A model generated the notes under the pieces. The model saw nothing but the letters and a program-made list of their open reading frames with translations, was not told where the DNA came from and ran no database searches. The translations under genes and the position numbers were made by a program. Shown piece after piece: positions 9,192 through 18,729 of a stretch of DNA of 64,000 nt. Position 1 is the stretch's first letter. Each line of letters begins with the position of its first letter. Source of the DNA: Azonexus sp. (GTDB lineage Bacteria; Pseudomonadota; Gammaproteobacteria; Burkholderiales; Rhodocyclaceae); NCBI RefSeq assembly GCF_023150235.1, contig NZ_JAKLLH010000002.1, positions 150,676 to 214,675 on the forward strand. Reading direction: 5' to 3'.

Positions 9192-12100
9192 TCAAGCCGG
9201 GCCTGGCTTTGCCAACGTCGCGCGCAGCCTTGTGCGTAGCGGGTAGGCCTGGGTGGCGGCCTTGGCCCGCAAGAGGCCGAAACCACGGACCTCGGCGGGC
9301 CAGGCGGCGAGCTGGTGGGCTTCGCTGTCGGGGCCGTGTTGCAGGATCAAGTCGAGGTCGGCCTCGTAGGCGGTGAGCAGTTCGCGGTCGAGGGCTCGTT
9401 CGCTGCTCAAGCGGAGGGGATCGAACCAGCGCCCGCGCCAGTGCCGGCCGGCGGCCAGTACGCGCAGCCAAGGCAGTAGCCAGGGACCGAAAGCCTGCTT
9501 GCGCGGCCGTCCGTCGGCGGCCTCGCGGCGCCCCCAGGGCGGCACCAGGTGGAAGCTGGGACGCAAGGCCCGACCGGGCACCAGCGACTCGAATTGTTCG
9601 GAGAGCCGGGTAAGAAAATCGCTTTCGACGAACAGGCGAGCGACCTCGTACTCGTCCTTGGGCGCCAGCAGCCGCGCGTACTGCACGGCCACCAAACGGG
9701 TCAGCGCATCGTCGCCGAGTGCTCGCAAGGCCGCGATGCGGCGCTGGTAGCGGGCCGCCAGTTCGCTGTCCTGATAGGCGGTGAGGCGCTGTGCCCGATG
9801 TTCGATCAGCGCGTCGAGGGGGATTTCGCCCGCCGGTAGCGGCTGCAGCGGGCCGGCCAAAGCGGCGACCCGTTCGGGGAAGACGGCAGCCCGCCGCCCC
9901 CAGTTGAACGCTTCGAGATTGGCCGCGACCGCCGTGCCGTTGAGTTCGATTGCGCGCTCCAGTGCCGCCAGGCTCACCGGGACCAAGCCCTGCTGCCAGG
10001 CATGGCCGAGCAGCAGCAGGTTGGTGTAGATGGCATCGCCCATCAAGCGCAGCGCCAGCCCCTGGGCGTCGATGAAGCGCACCGCAGCGGTGCCGACGGT
10101 ATCGACCAGGCGTTGCTGCAAGGCCGCCCCCGGCAGTTTCCAGTCGCGCTGGCGGGTGAAGTCGGCGGTCGGCGTTTCGGCGCTATTGACCAGCACCCGG
10201 CTTTGCCCGGCGAGCAGTTTGGACAGCGCCTCACTGCCGGCGCTGACCACCAGGTCGCCGCCGATCAGCGCGTGCGCCTCGCCGGTCGCGATCCGCACCG
10301 CGTGGATGTCCTCCGCCCGGTCGGCGATGCGCAGGTGCGAGAAGACCGCCCCGTACTTCTGCGCCAGCCCGGTCATGTCGAGCACCGAGACGCCCTTGCC
10401 GTCGAGGTGCGCGGCCATCCCGAGCAAAGCCCCGACGGTGATCACGCCCATGCCGCCGACCCCGGTGAGCAGCAGGTTGTAGGGCGCGGCGGTCGCCGGC
10501 AAGGCCGGCAGCGGCAAAATTCCCCAATTTTCACGGTCGACCGTGGAAACCGAGTCTTTTCCGGCATCAGGCGGCGCCAGTCCTGCGCCTTTCTTCAAGC
10601 GCACGCCGTCGAGGGTGACGAAGCTCGGGCAGAAGCCCTTGAGGCAGGAGAAATCCTGGTTGCAGGCCGACTGGTCGATTGCCCGCTTGGTCCCGAACGG
10701 GGTTTCCAGCGGCACCACCGACAGGCAGTTGGATTGCCGCGAGCAATCGCCGCAGCCCTCACAAATCTCGGGATGGATCACCACCCGCCGCGCCACCGGC
10801 GGCAGCTTGCCGCGCTTGCGCCGCCGCCGCGCCTCAGTGGCACACATCTGGTCGTAGATCAGCACCGAGACGCCGGGGTACTCGCGCAGTTCGCGCTGGA
10901 CCCGGTCAAGTTCGTCGCGATGGACAATCGGCAAGGTCTGCCCGCCCGGCGTGGCGAGGTCAGTGATTTCGGCGTATTTATCGGGATCGTTGCTGACGAT
11001 CACCATTTTCTCGACGCCTTCCGCCGCCAGCTGCCGGGTCAGGCGCGGGATGCTCAGCTGGCCATCGACCGGCTGGCCACCGGTCATCGCCACCGCGTCG
11101 TTGTAGAGAATCTTGTAGGTGATCGCGACCTTGGCCGCCAGCGCCTGGCGGATGGCCAGGATGCCGGAGTGGAAGTAGGTGCCGTCGCCGAGGTTGGCGA
11201 AGATGTGCTTTTCCTCGGTAAACGGTGCCTGGCCGACCCAGGGCACGCCCTCGCCGCCCATGTGGGTATAGGTCGCGGTGCTGCGCCCCATCCAGGTCAC
11301 CATGTAGTGACAACCGATCCCGGCCACCGCCCGTGAACCTTCCGGGACCTGGGTCGAGGTGTTGTGCGGGCAGCCCGAGCAGAAGTGCGGCTTGCGCTCG
11401 GCGAGCACCAGTGGTGTCTGGCTGGCCTTCTGCTTCTGTGCGATCAAATCGAGCCGGGCATGGATCGCCGGCGAGGTGAAGAAGCGGCCGATACGCCCGG
11501 CGATCACCTTGGCAATCGTCGCCACCGGCAGCTCGCCGGTCGCCGGCAGCAGCCAATCGGCGTGCGCCAGATAGCCGCCCTCGCCTTCCACGGTCCACTC
11601 GCCTTTTTCGTCGAATTTGCCGATCACTCGCGGGCGCACGTCGCGATTTTGTGCGTCTGTCCAGTTATAGAGCTCCTCCTTGAGCTGGTATTCGAGCAGC
11701 TGCCGCTTTTCCTCGACCACCAGGATTTCCTCCAGCCCTGCGGCGAAACGACGGACGCCTTCCGGCTCCAGCGGCCAGACCATCCCGACCTTGTACAAGC
11801 GGATGCCGATCTGTGCCGCCAGCGCCTCGTCGATACCCAGTTCGTCGAGCGCCTGGCGCACGTCGAGATAGCTTTTGCCGGCGGTGAGGATGCCGAGCCG
11901 GGGCTGTGGCGAGTCGATCACCAGGCGGTCGAGGCGATTGGCCCGGCAATAGGCCAGCGCGGCGTAGAGCTTGAGGTTGAGCAGGCGCTTCTCCTGCTCC
12001 AGCGGCGGGTCCGGCCAGCGGATGTTGAGGCCGTCCGGCGGCAGCGCGAAATCCTGCGGCAGCACGATATCGACCGCCGCCGGATCGACATTGACCGAGG

Positions 12101-12755
12101 CCGAAGTCTCGACCGTATCGGCCAGCGCCTTGAACGCCACCCAGCAACCGGAATAGCGACTGAGCGCCCAGCCGTGCAGGCCGTATTCGATGTATTCCTG
12201 GATGTTCGCCGGGTAGAGCACCGGCATCAGCACCGCCTTGAAGATGTGCTCGGTCTGGTGCGGCAGGGTCGAGGACTTGGCCGCATGATCGTCGCCGGCG
12301 ACCACCAGCACCCCGCCGTGACGCGCCGAGCCGGCGGCGTTGGCGTGGCGGAAGACATCGCCGCAGCGGTCGACGCCCGGCCCCTTGCCGTACCACAGGC
12401 CGAACACTCCGTCGTAACGGGCGCCGGGAAACAGCCCGACCTGCTGGCTGCCCCACACCGCAGTCGCCGCCAGGTCCTCGTTGAGCCCCGGCTGGAAGGT
12501 GATGTGGTGTTCGGCAAGATGCTGTTGGGCTTTCCACAGGCCCTGGTCGAGCGGCCCGAGCGGGCTGCCGCGATAGCCGGAAATGAAGCCGGCGGTATTC
12601 AGGCCGGCGGCCAGGTCGCGCTCGCGCTGCAGCATGGGCAGGCGGATCAGCGCCTGGGTTCCGGTCAGGTAGACGCGGCCGGTCCGGGTATAACGATCAT
12701 CGAGGCGGGCCTCGGGCTCCGGTTTGGCATGGACTGCGGAATCGGCGGGGTTCAT
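9192..12755 (-). CDS. Indolepyruvate:ferredoxin oxidoreductase, fused subunits
   Basis: A 1187-residue fused 2-oxoacid:ferredoxin oxidoreductase. The N-terminal part (about 20-440) resembles the IorA pyrimidine-binding region; KPHFCSGCPHNTSTQV and LGDGTYFHSG (about 470-560) belong to the thiamine diphosphate-binding part; CEGCGDCSRQSNC with further Cys residues to about 730 is an iron-sulfur region; the C-terminal part (from about 775, LLLTGVGGMGVITVGALLG) is the IorB-like gamma domain. The enzyme oxidatively decarboxylates aryl pyruvates from aromatic amino acids to aryl-acetyl-CoA and reduces ferredoxin. ATG at 12755 is chosen for its strong GGAGGAGA site; an earlier in-frame start has none. 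The linker before the gamma domain contains residues encoded by a full palindrome copy. Confidence 0.92.
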   Translation of the reverse strand: MNPADSAVHAKPEPEARLDDRYTRTGRVYLTGTQALIRLPMLQRERDLAAGLNTAGFISGYRGSPLGPLDQGLWKAQQHLAEHHITFQPGLNEDLAATAVWGSQQVGLFPGARYDGVFGLWYGKGPGVDRCGDVFRHANAAGSARHGGVLVVAGDDHAAKSSTLPHQTEHIFKAVLMPVLYPANIQEYIEYGLHGWALSRYSGCWVAFKALADTVETSASVNVDPAAVDIVLPQDFALPPDGLNIRWPDPPLEQEKRLLNLKLYAALAYCRANRLDRLVIDSPQPRLGILTAGKSYLDVRQALDELGIDEALAAQIGIRLYKVGMVWPLEPEGVRRFAAGLEEILVVEEKRQLLEYQLKEELYNWTDAQNRDVRPRVIGKFDEKGEWTVEGEGGYLAHADWLLPATGELPVATIAKVIAGRIGRFFTSPAIHARLDLIAQKQKASQTPLVLAERKPHFCSGCPHNTSTQVPEGSRAVAGIGCHYMVTWMGRSTATYTHMGGEGVPWVGQAPFTEEKHIFANLGDGTYFHSGILAIRQALAAKVAITYKILYNDAVAMTGGQPVDGQLSIPRLTRQLAAEGVEKMVIVSNDPDKYAEITDLATPGGQTLPIVHRDELDRVQRELREYPGVSVLIYDQMCATEARRRRKRGKLPPVARRVVIHPEICEGCGDCSRQSNCLSVVPLETPFGTKRAIDQSACNQDFSCLKGFCPSFVTLDGVRLKKGAGLAPPDAGKDSVSTVDRENWGILPLPALPATAAPYNLLLTGVGGMGVITVGALLGMAAHLDGKGVSVLDMTGLAQKYGAVFSHLRIADRAEDIHAVRIATGEAHALIGGDLVVSAGSEALSKLLAGQSRVLVNSAETPTADFTRQRDWKLPGAALQQRLVDTVGTAAVRFIDAQGLALRLMGDAIYTNLLLLGHAWQQGLVPVSLAALERAIELNGTAVAANLEAFNWGRRAAVFPERVAALAGPLQPLPAGEIPLDALIEHRAQRLTAYQDSELAARYQRRIAALRALGDDALTRLVAVQYARLLAPKDEYEVARLFVESDFLTRLSEQFESLVPGRALRPSFHLVPPWGRREAADGRPRKQAFGPWLLPWLRVLAAGRHWRGRWFDPLRLSSERALDRELLTAYEADLDLILQHGPDSEAHQLAAWPAEVRGFGLLRAKAATQAYPLRTRLRATLAKPGPA
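10528..10549. repeat. Palindrome copy inside the indolepyruvate oxidoreductase gene
   Basis: TTTTCACGGTCGACCGTGGAAA lies in frame within the coding region, at the junction between the iron-sulfur part and the gamma domain. On the coding strand it reads VSTVDREN. The 14-base core CACGGTCGACCGTG (10532-10545) is identical to that at 9144-9157. Confidence 0.9.
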
Positions 12756-12884
12756 CGCGGTCTCCTCCCTGTGCATCGGCCCTGGCAGCCGGTCGGTGTG
12801 GCGCCGTGGGCGACGCTACGCACCCGTGAGCGTTTGAACCCCGCCGCCGGCAGGAGGTTCCATCTGGAATCCCGGGCCGGTCGC

Positions 12885-12973
12885 GAGTCAGGCCGCTGAG
12901 TCAGGCCGCTGAGTCAGGCCGCTGAGTCAGGCCGCTGAGTCAGGCCGCTGAGTCAGGCCGCTGAGTCAGGCCG
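12885..12973. repeat. 13-bp tandem repeat touching the histidine kinase stop codon
   Basis: Unit GAGTCAGGCCGCT repeated six times without change from 12885 to 12962, then an 11-base partial copy to 12973. The stop codon of the kinase gene (TGA, plus-strand TCA at 12966-12968) lies in the last partial unit, so the array extends the 3' untranslated region of that gene towards the oxidoreductase promoter. Confidence 0.95.
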
Positions 12974-14849
12974 GTGCGCGTGAGGCGATGGGGAGGGTGA
13001 AGCCGAGGTGTACCGTGAAGACGCTGCCTTCGCCTTCGCGGCTTTCAACGGTCAGGCGTCCGCCCATCCGCTCGACGAGCTGCCGCGAAATCGCCAGTCC
13101 CAGGCCGGCGCCGCCGTAGGCCCGGGTCAGCGAGCCATCGGCCTGGGTGAAAGGCTGGAAGATCTGCTCCACCTGGTCGGCCGGAATGCCGACGCCGGTA
13201 TCGCTGACGACGATGGCCGTTTCCAGCTGGCCGGGGGTTTTTGCCTCGATGCGCAGGTCGACCGTGATCATGCCCTGAGCGGTGAATTTGATGGCATTGC
13301 CGATCAGGTTGAGCAAGACCTGACGGATGCGCAGGGCATCGCCGAGCACATCCTGCGGCAGGTCGGCGGGCAAGCCCAGGCGCAGTTCCAGCCCCTTGCG
13401 CTGGCATTGCGGAATCATCAGGCGCACCACGTCGCCGATGACCGCGCCGAGTGCCATGGGCTGCTGGCGGATGAGCAGCTTGCCGGCGTCGAGGCGCGAC
13501 ATTTCGAGGATGTCGCTCAGTATTCCGAGCAGGGAACGCGCCGAATCCAGCGAAATCTGGATGGCACGCCGGGTCTCCTCATCCTCCGTCGTCATCAGCG
13601 CGATTTCACCCATGCCGATGATGCCGTTCATCGGCGTGCGCAGCTCGTGGCTCATGTTGGCGAGAAATTCGCTCTTGGCGCGGTTTGCTCCCTCGGCGGC
13701 CTCCTTGGCCTGCTCCAGGCTGAGCATGATCCGGTTGCGTTCGGCCTCGCTGGCGGCCAGCGCCTCCTCGGCCTGGTTGCGGGCGGCGAGAAAACCGTTG
13801 AAGGCGGTGGCCACGGTCTGGATTTCGGCGCTCCCGCTCACCGTTACCGGGGCGGATGCCTCGCCGGGACGCATGCCGTGCGCCCGTTCGTCCATGGCGT
13901 CGGCCAGCGTGGCCAGGGGGGCGAACAGGCGGCGAGCCAGCCACCAGACCATCGGCATGGCGAGCAGGATGATCAGCAGCGTCACCAGCGCCATGTCGCG
14001 CTGAATCTTGGCCACCGGCTGCAGCGCCTGTTCCGCCGGAATCACCGAGGCCAGTATCCAGCCGGTACTGACCAGCCGCTTGAAGGTGTAGAAACCGTGC
14101 AGCCCCCGGTGATTGACCCCTTCCAGCGTGCCTTCGTAGCCGGCCAGGGCGCGGGCAAGGACCGGGTTTTCCTGCTCGCCGGGGATTTTCTGCAGGATCA
14201 GCGTCCGGTCCGGGTGGGCGATGAAGTGATGGTCGGAAGAAACAAGGTAGAAATAGCCGCGTTCTCCGAGCTTGCGATTGTTCAATTCGCCGATCAGGTT
14301 GGGTTTGTGCAGATTGAGCACGCCGCCGACGATGGCGGCAAGCTCGCCGCGCGCATCGAGAACCGGCGCGGCGATGACAATGATCGGCTGGCGTGTGGCC
14401 TTGCCGAGAATGGGCTGGGAGGTGAAGGGCTGGCGCGTGGTCTGCACGGCCTGGATGTAATCGCGGGCCGACATGTCCAGCCCGCGCCGCCCGGCTTTTT
14501 GCGGCCAGTCCACCAGGAGCACGCCGCGTGCGTCGAAAATGTAGAGGTCATCGAACAGCGCCAGCAATTCGTTCTTGCCCTGGAGGTGGCGCTCGAGGGC
14601 CGCCAGGTCGCCCAGGTGCTCGGCGGGCAGGGTGCGTGCCGAGTGCAGCAGAACGTTCTGGCGCTCCTCGATCTTGTCGTCCAGGTGTTCGGCCAGGGCG
14701 CTGAGAAGCGCGAACTGCTCCTTCTCGATCCCGGCCTGAAGGTCGGAGCGCAGGGAATGGAATTGTGCGAACGACTGCGCGATCAGGAGCAGGATGGCGA
14801 TGGCAGCGGCGCCGAGCGTCAGTTTGAGCTTGAGGCTGAACGAGGACAT
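12966..14849 (-). CDS. Membrane sensor histidine kinase with periplasmic Cache domain
   Basis: A 627-residue kinase. Membrane helix 1 is at about 8-28, a large periplasmic region (about 30-280) has dCache character ([28 protein letters not shown]), and helix 2 is at about 286-306. A HAMP-like linker and coiled coil follow, then HisKA with His401 in [13 protein letters not shown] and the ATPase domain with N-box [10 protein letters not shown]1 box DTGVGIP and G2 box [10 protein letters not shown]. No receiver domain is attached and no response regulator gene is adjacent, so the partner is elsewhere. Cache domains usually bind small organic ligands. The gene is upstream of the indolepyruvate oxidoreductase in the same direction, separated by the tandem repeat. 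Confidence 0.9.
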   Translation of the reverse strand: MSSFSLKLKLTLGAAAIAILLLIAQSFAQFHSLRSDLQAGIEKEQFALLSALAEHLDDKIEERQNVLLHSARTLPAEHLGDLAALERHLQGKNELLALFDDLYIFDARGVLLVDWPQKAGRRGLDMSARDYIQAVQTTRQPFTSQPILGKATRQPIIVIAAPVLDARGELAAIVGGVLNLHKPNLIGELNNRKLGERGYFYLVSSDHHFIAHPDRTLILQKIPGEQENPVLARALAGYEGTLEGVNHRGLHGFYTFKRLVSTGWILASVIPAEQALQPVAKIQRDMALVTLLIILLAMPMVWWLARRLFAPLATLADAMDERAHGMRPGEASAPVTVSGSAEIQTVATAFNGFLAARNQAEEALAASEAERNRIMLSLEQAKEAAEGANRAKSEFLANMSHELRTPMNGIIGMGEIALMTTEDEETRRAIQISLDSARSLLGILSDILEMSRLDAGKLLIRQQPMALGAVIGDVVRLMIPQCQRKGLELRLGLPADLPQDVLGDALRIRQVLLNLIGNAIKFTAQGMITVDLRIEAKTPGQLETAIVVSDTGVGIPADQVEQIFQPFTQADGSLTRAYGGAGLGLAISRQLVERMGGRLTVESREGEGSVFTVHLGFTLPIASRAPA

Positions 14850-14865
14850 GATGATCGGGAGAAAA

Positions 14866-16299
14866 TCAGTCGGTCATTCTATTACGGGCTGGCGACGATT
14901 CCCCCGGGATTTGCGGGGTTTTTGCAAAAAGTATCTTCTCCGGGTTGAGCAGGCCGCGTGGATCGAGTGCGTCCTTCAGCGCCTGCATCACCGCCACCGC
15001 CACCTCGCCATGCTCGCGCTGCAGGTACTTGCGCTTGCCCAGGCCGATCCCGTGTTCGCCGGTGCACGTGCCTTCCATCGCAATCGCCCGTTCGACGACA
15101 CGCGCACTGATCCACGCCGCTTCTTCCATCTCTTTCGGATTGTCCGGATCGACCAGTACCACCAGGTGGAAGTTGCCATCGCCGACGTGCCCGAACAAGG
15201 CAATCGGGATCGACACCTGCGCGATGTCGGTCTGCGTTTCGGCAATGCATTCGGCCAGCCGCGAAATCGGCACGCAGACGTCGGTCGGGAAACAGCGGCA
15301 ACCCGGCTTCAGTTGCAGACAGGCGAAATAGGCATCGTGGCGCGCCTGCCACAGCCGCGAGCGCTCCTCGGGCCGCGTCGCCCAGGCGAAATCGGTACCG
15401 CCCAGCTCGCTAGCCAGCGCCTGCACCGTCTCGGCCTGTTCGGCAACACCGGCCGGCGAACCGTGGAATTCGAAAAACAGCGTCGGCGCCTCGGCCAGCG
15501 TCGTCTTGCTGAAGCGGTTGATCGCCGCCAGCGCCAATTGATCGAGCAATTCGATGCGCGCCACCGGCACGCCGAGCTGGATGGTCTGGATCACCGCCTG
15601 CACCGCCGCCGCGATGCTCGGAAAAGTGCACACCGCCGCCGAAATCGCTTCGGGAATCGGGTAGAGCTTGACCGTCAGCTCGGTCATGATCCCCAGCGTG
15701 CCCTCCGAGCCGACCAGCAGGCGGGTCAGGTCATAGCCGGCCGACGACTTGCGGGCCCGGCCGCCGGTCTGCAGCACGCGGCCGTCGGCGAGTACCGTAG
15801 TGGTCGCCAGCACGTTGTCCTTCATCGTGCCGTAGCGCACGGCATTGGTCCCGGAAGCCCGGGTCGCGGCCATCCCGCCCAGGGTCGCATCGGCGCCCGG
15901 ATCGATCGGGAAAAACAGGCCGGTACCTTTCAGGGCCTCGTTCAACTGCATCCGCGTCACCCCGGCCTGGACCGTCGCGTCGCCGTCCTCGGCATGGATC
16001 GCGACGATCTTGTTCATCCCCGAAAGATCCAGCGAAATCCCGCCCTGCGGCGCCAGCACATGCCCCTCGACCGAGGAGCCGACGCCGTAGGGAATCAGCG
16101 GCACGCCGTATTCGCTGCACAGGCGGGCGACTTCGACCGCTTCCTCGGTGCTGCCGATTTGGACCACAGCATCCGGTAGCATGGGCGGATGGACCGATTC
16201 GTCGCGGCCGTGCTGCAAACGCTGCGATTCGCCGGTGCTGAAAGCCCGGCCGAAGCGTTGACTGAGGATTTCCTTGAGCGGTAGAGGTAAAGCGGACAC
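14866..16299 (-). CDS. FAD-linked oxidase, D-lactate dehydrogenase/GlcD type
   Basis: A flavoprotein of about 477 residues. The FAD-binding PCMH domain shows [30 protein letters not shown] and [20 protein letters not shown] (about 70-230). The C-terminal FAD-oxidase domain has the metal and active-site region HVGDGNFH, then [15 protein letters not shown] near the end. The family includes D-lactate dehydrogenase (cytochrome) and the glycolate oxidase GlcD subunit; no GlcE/GlcF genes are near, which favours a single-subunit D-2-hydroxyacid dehydrogenase. GTG at 16299 is preferred because GGAG lies six bases upstream. ATG at 16335 and TTG at 16344 are open in frame but lack a good site. Divergent from the livK-type gene. 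Confidence 0.85.
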   Translation of the reverse strand: MSALPLPLKEILSQRFGRAFSTGESQRLQHGRDESVHPPMLPDAVVQIGSTEEAVEVARLCSEYGVPLIPYGVGSSVEGHVLAPQGGISLDLSGMNKIVAIHAEDGDATVQAGVTRMQLNEALKGTGLFFPIDPGADATLGGMAATRASGTNAVRYGTMKDNVLATTTVLADGRVLQTGGRARKSSAGYDLTRLLVGSEGTLGIMTELTVKLYPIPEAISAAVCTFPSIAAAVQAVIQTIQLGVPVARIELLDQLALAAINRFSKTTLAEAPTLFFEFHGSPAGVAEQAETVQALASELGGTDFAWATRPEERSRLWQARHDAYFACLQLKPGCRCFPTDVCVPISRLAECIAETQTDIAQVSIPIALFGHVGDGNFHLVVLVDPDNPKEMEEAAWISARVVERAIAMEGTCTGEHGIGLGKRKYLQREHGEVAVAVMQALKDALDPRGLLNPEKILFAKTPQIPGESSPARNRMTD

Positions 16300-16470
16300 G
16301 AATTTCTCCGGAAAAAACGGCAACTCTGCAAACATTTCCGGCAAATTACCACAGTGACCGATACGTATTGACGGCGAAGGCCGGCACCGCGAGAATCGGG
16401 ACCATTTTTCAAGCCCTTTTCATTTCATCGATCTGCAATTCGTTCATTTACCGGAAACCAGGAGCCTCGC

Positions 16471-17736
16471 ATGCAACCGAAGATTTCAGCCCTAGCCCTT
16501 TCCGTCGTCGCGGCCTTCACGCTCTCCGCCTGCGGCCAGAAGGAGGAGGTCAAACCCGCCGCTGCTCCGGCGCCGGGGGCAGCGCAAAAGAGTGAAACCC
16601 TGATCAGGATCGGCCACGTTGCCCCGATGACCGGCCCGCAGGCACACTTGGGCAAGGACAACGAGAACGGCGCCCGCCTGGCCATCGAGGAACTGAATGC
16701 CCTGGGGCTGGAAATCGGCGGTGCCAAGGCGAGGTTTGAATTGCTTGGCGAAGACGACCAGGCCGACCCCAAGCAAGGCACCACCGTTGCCCAGAAACTG
16801 GTCGATGCCAAGGTTAACGGCGTCATCGGTCATCTCAACTCCGGGACGACGATTCCAGCTTCCAAACTCTATTTCGATGCCGGCATCCCGCAGGTTTCGG
16901 GGTCGGCAACCAATCCGACCTATACCCGCCAGGGCTTCAAGACGGCCTTCCGGGTGATGGCCAACGATGTACAGCAGGGCAAGGTGCTCGGCGAATTTGC
17001 CGTCAAACAGGGCGCCAGGAGCGTTGCCGTGGTCGATGACCGCACTGCTTACGGTCAGGGCTTGGCCGACGAGTTCCGCAAGGCCGCCGAAGCCGCCGGC
17101 CTCAAGGTCGTCGCCAGTGAATACACCAACGACAAGGCCACCGATTTCAAGGCGATCCTGACCAAGATCAAGTCCAAGGCACCGGACCTGATCTTCTTCG
17201 GCGGCATGGACGCCCAGGGGGGGCCGATGGTCAAGCAGATGGCCGAACTCGGGATCAAGGCCCGGTTTCTTGGTGGCGACGGCGTATGTACGCCGGAGTT
17301 CATGAAACTCGGTGGCGAGGCGGCCGAAGGCCAGTACTGCTCGCTGCCCGGCCAGCCGCTGGAAAAGCTGGCCAAGGGCCCGGAATTCAAGGACAAGTTC
17401 GCCAAGAAATTCAATACAGGCATCCAGCTCTATGCCCCCTACGTCTACGACGCGGTGATGGTGATGGCCGACGCGATGAAGCGCGCCGGTTCGGCCGACC
17501 CGGCCAAATACCTGCCGGAACTGGGCAAGACCCGGTACGACGGCGTTACCGCGCTAGTCGAATTCGATGAATTCGGCGACCTCAAGGGAGGGGCCATTTC
17601 CCTCTACCAGTACAAGGGCGGCAAGCTGGAGTACGTCGAGACCCTGGGTGGCGCAGCCGCGCCAGCCACCGAAGCGGCCAAGGCGGAGACCGCGCCGGCA
17701 CCGGCCGTGACGCCGGCACCCGCCGACAAGAAATAA
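16471..17736 (+). CDS. livK: Branched-chain amino acid-type ABC transporter binding lipoprotein
   Basis: A 421-residue Peripla_BP_6 family protein. The lipobox LSAC is at about residues 18-21, so it should be a lipid-anchored periplasmic receptor. A linker follows, then the fold starting IRIGHVAPMTGPQAHLGKD, with GVIGHLNSGTTIPAS and the ligand-hinge region YTRQGFKTAFRVMANDVQQG typical of Leu/Ile/Val and related amino acid receptors. The C-terminus carries an unusual alanine/proline tail of about 35 residues (PAPAVTPAPADKK). It leads the livKHMGF operon and is followed by a strong terminator-like hairpin that should raise its level over the downstream genes. Ribosome site AGGAGCC. Confidence 0.93.
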   Translation: MQPKISALALSVVAAFTLSACGQKEEVKPAAAPAPGAAQKSETLIRIGHVAPMTGPQAHLGKDNENGARLAIEELNALGLEIGGAKARFELLGEDDQADPKQGTTVAQKLVDAKVNGVIGHLNSGTTIPASKLYFDAGIPQVSGSATNPTYTRQGFKTAFRVMANDVQQGKVLGEFAVKQGARSVAVVDDRTAYGQGLADEFRKAAEAAGLKVVASEYTNDKATDFKAILTKIKSKAPDLIFFGGMDAQGGPMVKQMAELGIKARFLGGDGVCTPEFMKLGGEAAEGQYCSLPGQPLEKLAKGPEFKDKFAKKFNTGIQLYAPYVYDAVMVMADAMKRAGSADPAKYLPELGKTRYDGVTALVEFDEFGDLKGGAISLYQYKGGKLEYVETLGGAAAPATEAAKAETAPAPAVTPAPADKK

Positions 17737-17752
17737 GCCGCTCCGGGCTTCC

Positions 17753-17787
17753 GCAAACGGCGCCGCGAGGCGCCGTTTGCTCTTTTT
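17753..17787 (+). terminator. Hairpin terminator between livK and livH
   Basis: Perfect 12-bp stem GCAAACGGCGCC/GGCGCCGTTTGC with a GCGA loop, followed by TCTTTTT. This is a complete intrinsic terminator inside the operon; read-through would give low levels of the permease and ATPase messages. Confidence 0.85.
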
Positions 17788-17805
17788 GCGGACCTGAAAG
17801 TCAAT

Positions 17806-18729
17806 ATGGATATCTTCCTGCAGCAAATCGTCAACGGTCTGGTCCAGGGCAGCATTTATGCCCTGGTCGCACTGGGCTACACGATGGTGTACGGGATCAT
17901 GGGCCTGATCAACTTCGCGCACGGCGAAGTCGTCATGATCGGCACCCTGACCGCAATCACCGTCGCTGGCTCGCTGCTCGCCGCCGGCATGCCGCCGGCG
18001 CTGGCCGGCCTCGCCGCGCTGATCGTCGCCACCCTGCTGTGCATGGCGCTCGGCTGGGGCCTCGAACGGATCGCCTACCGCCCGCTGCGCAACGCGCCGC
18101 GCCTGACGCCGCTGATCACCGCGATCGGCATGTCGATCATCCTGCAAAACCTGGCAATGATTCTTTGGGGCCGTAACTACCAGACCTTCCCGCCACTCTT
18201 CCCGAAAGTCAATTTCGAGCTGGCCGGCGTTCATTTCACCGCCGTCCAGGTGATCATCGTTCTCCTCTCGGCCGCGACCATGCTCAGCCTGACGCTACTG
18301 GTCTACCGCACCAAGCTCGGCATGGCGATGCGCGCCACCGCCCAGAACCCGGCCGTCGCCGGGCTGATGGGGGTGAATAGCAATCGCGTGATTTCCGCCG
18401 CCTTCGTGATCGGCTCGGCGCTCGCCGCGCTGGCCGGAATCATGGTCGGCGCCTATTACGAGATCGCGCATTACCAGATGGGCTTCATGCTCGGCCTCAA
18501 GGCCTTCACCGCCGCCGTGCTCGGCGGCATCGGCAACCTGCTCGGGGCGATGGCCGGCGGCATCCTGCTCGGGCTCATCGAAGCGCTCGGTGCCGGCTAT
18601 ATCGGCGACCTCACCGGCGGCTTCCTCGGCAGCCACTACCAGGACATCTTCGCCTTCATGGTCCTGATCGTGGTGCTGATGTTCCGCCCCAGCGGCTTGT
18701 TTGGCGAAAAGACGGGAGACCGCGCATGA
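17806..18729 (+). CDS. livH: Branched-chain amino acid ABC transporter permease LivH
   Basis: A 307-residue inner-membrane permease with about eight hydrophobic helices. The N-terminal segment FLQQIVNGLVQGSIYALVAL and GIMGLINFAHGEVVMIG are hallmark LivH sequences; the coupling region RATAQNPAVAGLMGVNSNRV is at about 178-197. It pairs with LivM to form the membrane channel. The start follows the terminator-like hairpin by about 20 bases, and the stop overlaps the livM start as ATGA. Confidence 0.97.
   Translation: MDIFLQQIVNGLVQGSIYALVALGYTMVYGIMGLINFAHGEVVMIGTLTAITVAGSLLAAGMPPALAGLAALIVATLLCMALGWGLERIAYRPLRNAPRLTPLITAIGMSIILQNLAMILWGRNYQTFPPLFPKVNFELAGVHFTAVQVIIVLLSAATMLSLTLLVYRTKLGMAMRATAQNPAVAGLMGVNSNRVISAAFVIGSALAALAGIMVGAYYEIAHYQMGFMLGLKAFTAAVLGGIGNLLGAMAGGILLGLIEALGAGYIGDLTGGFLGSHYQDIFAFMVLIVVLMFRPSGLFGEKTGDRA

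Noticed and set aside
12885-12973. CRISPR or iteron-type origin
   Set aside because: Units are contiguous with no spacers, and no replication gene or DnaA box is near.
14794-16179. 461-residue plus-strand frame across the FAD oxidase
   Set aside because: Antisense shadow, arginine/histidine-rich, without start signals.
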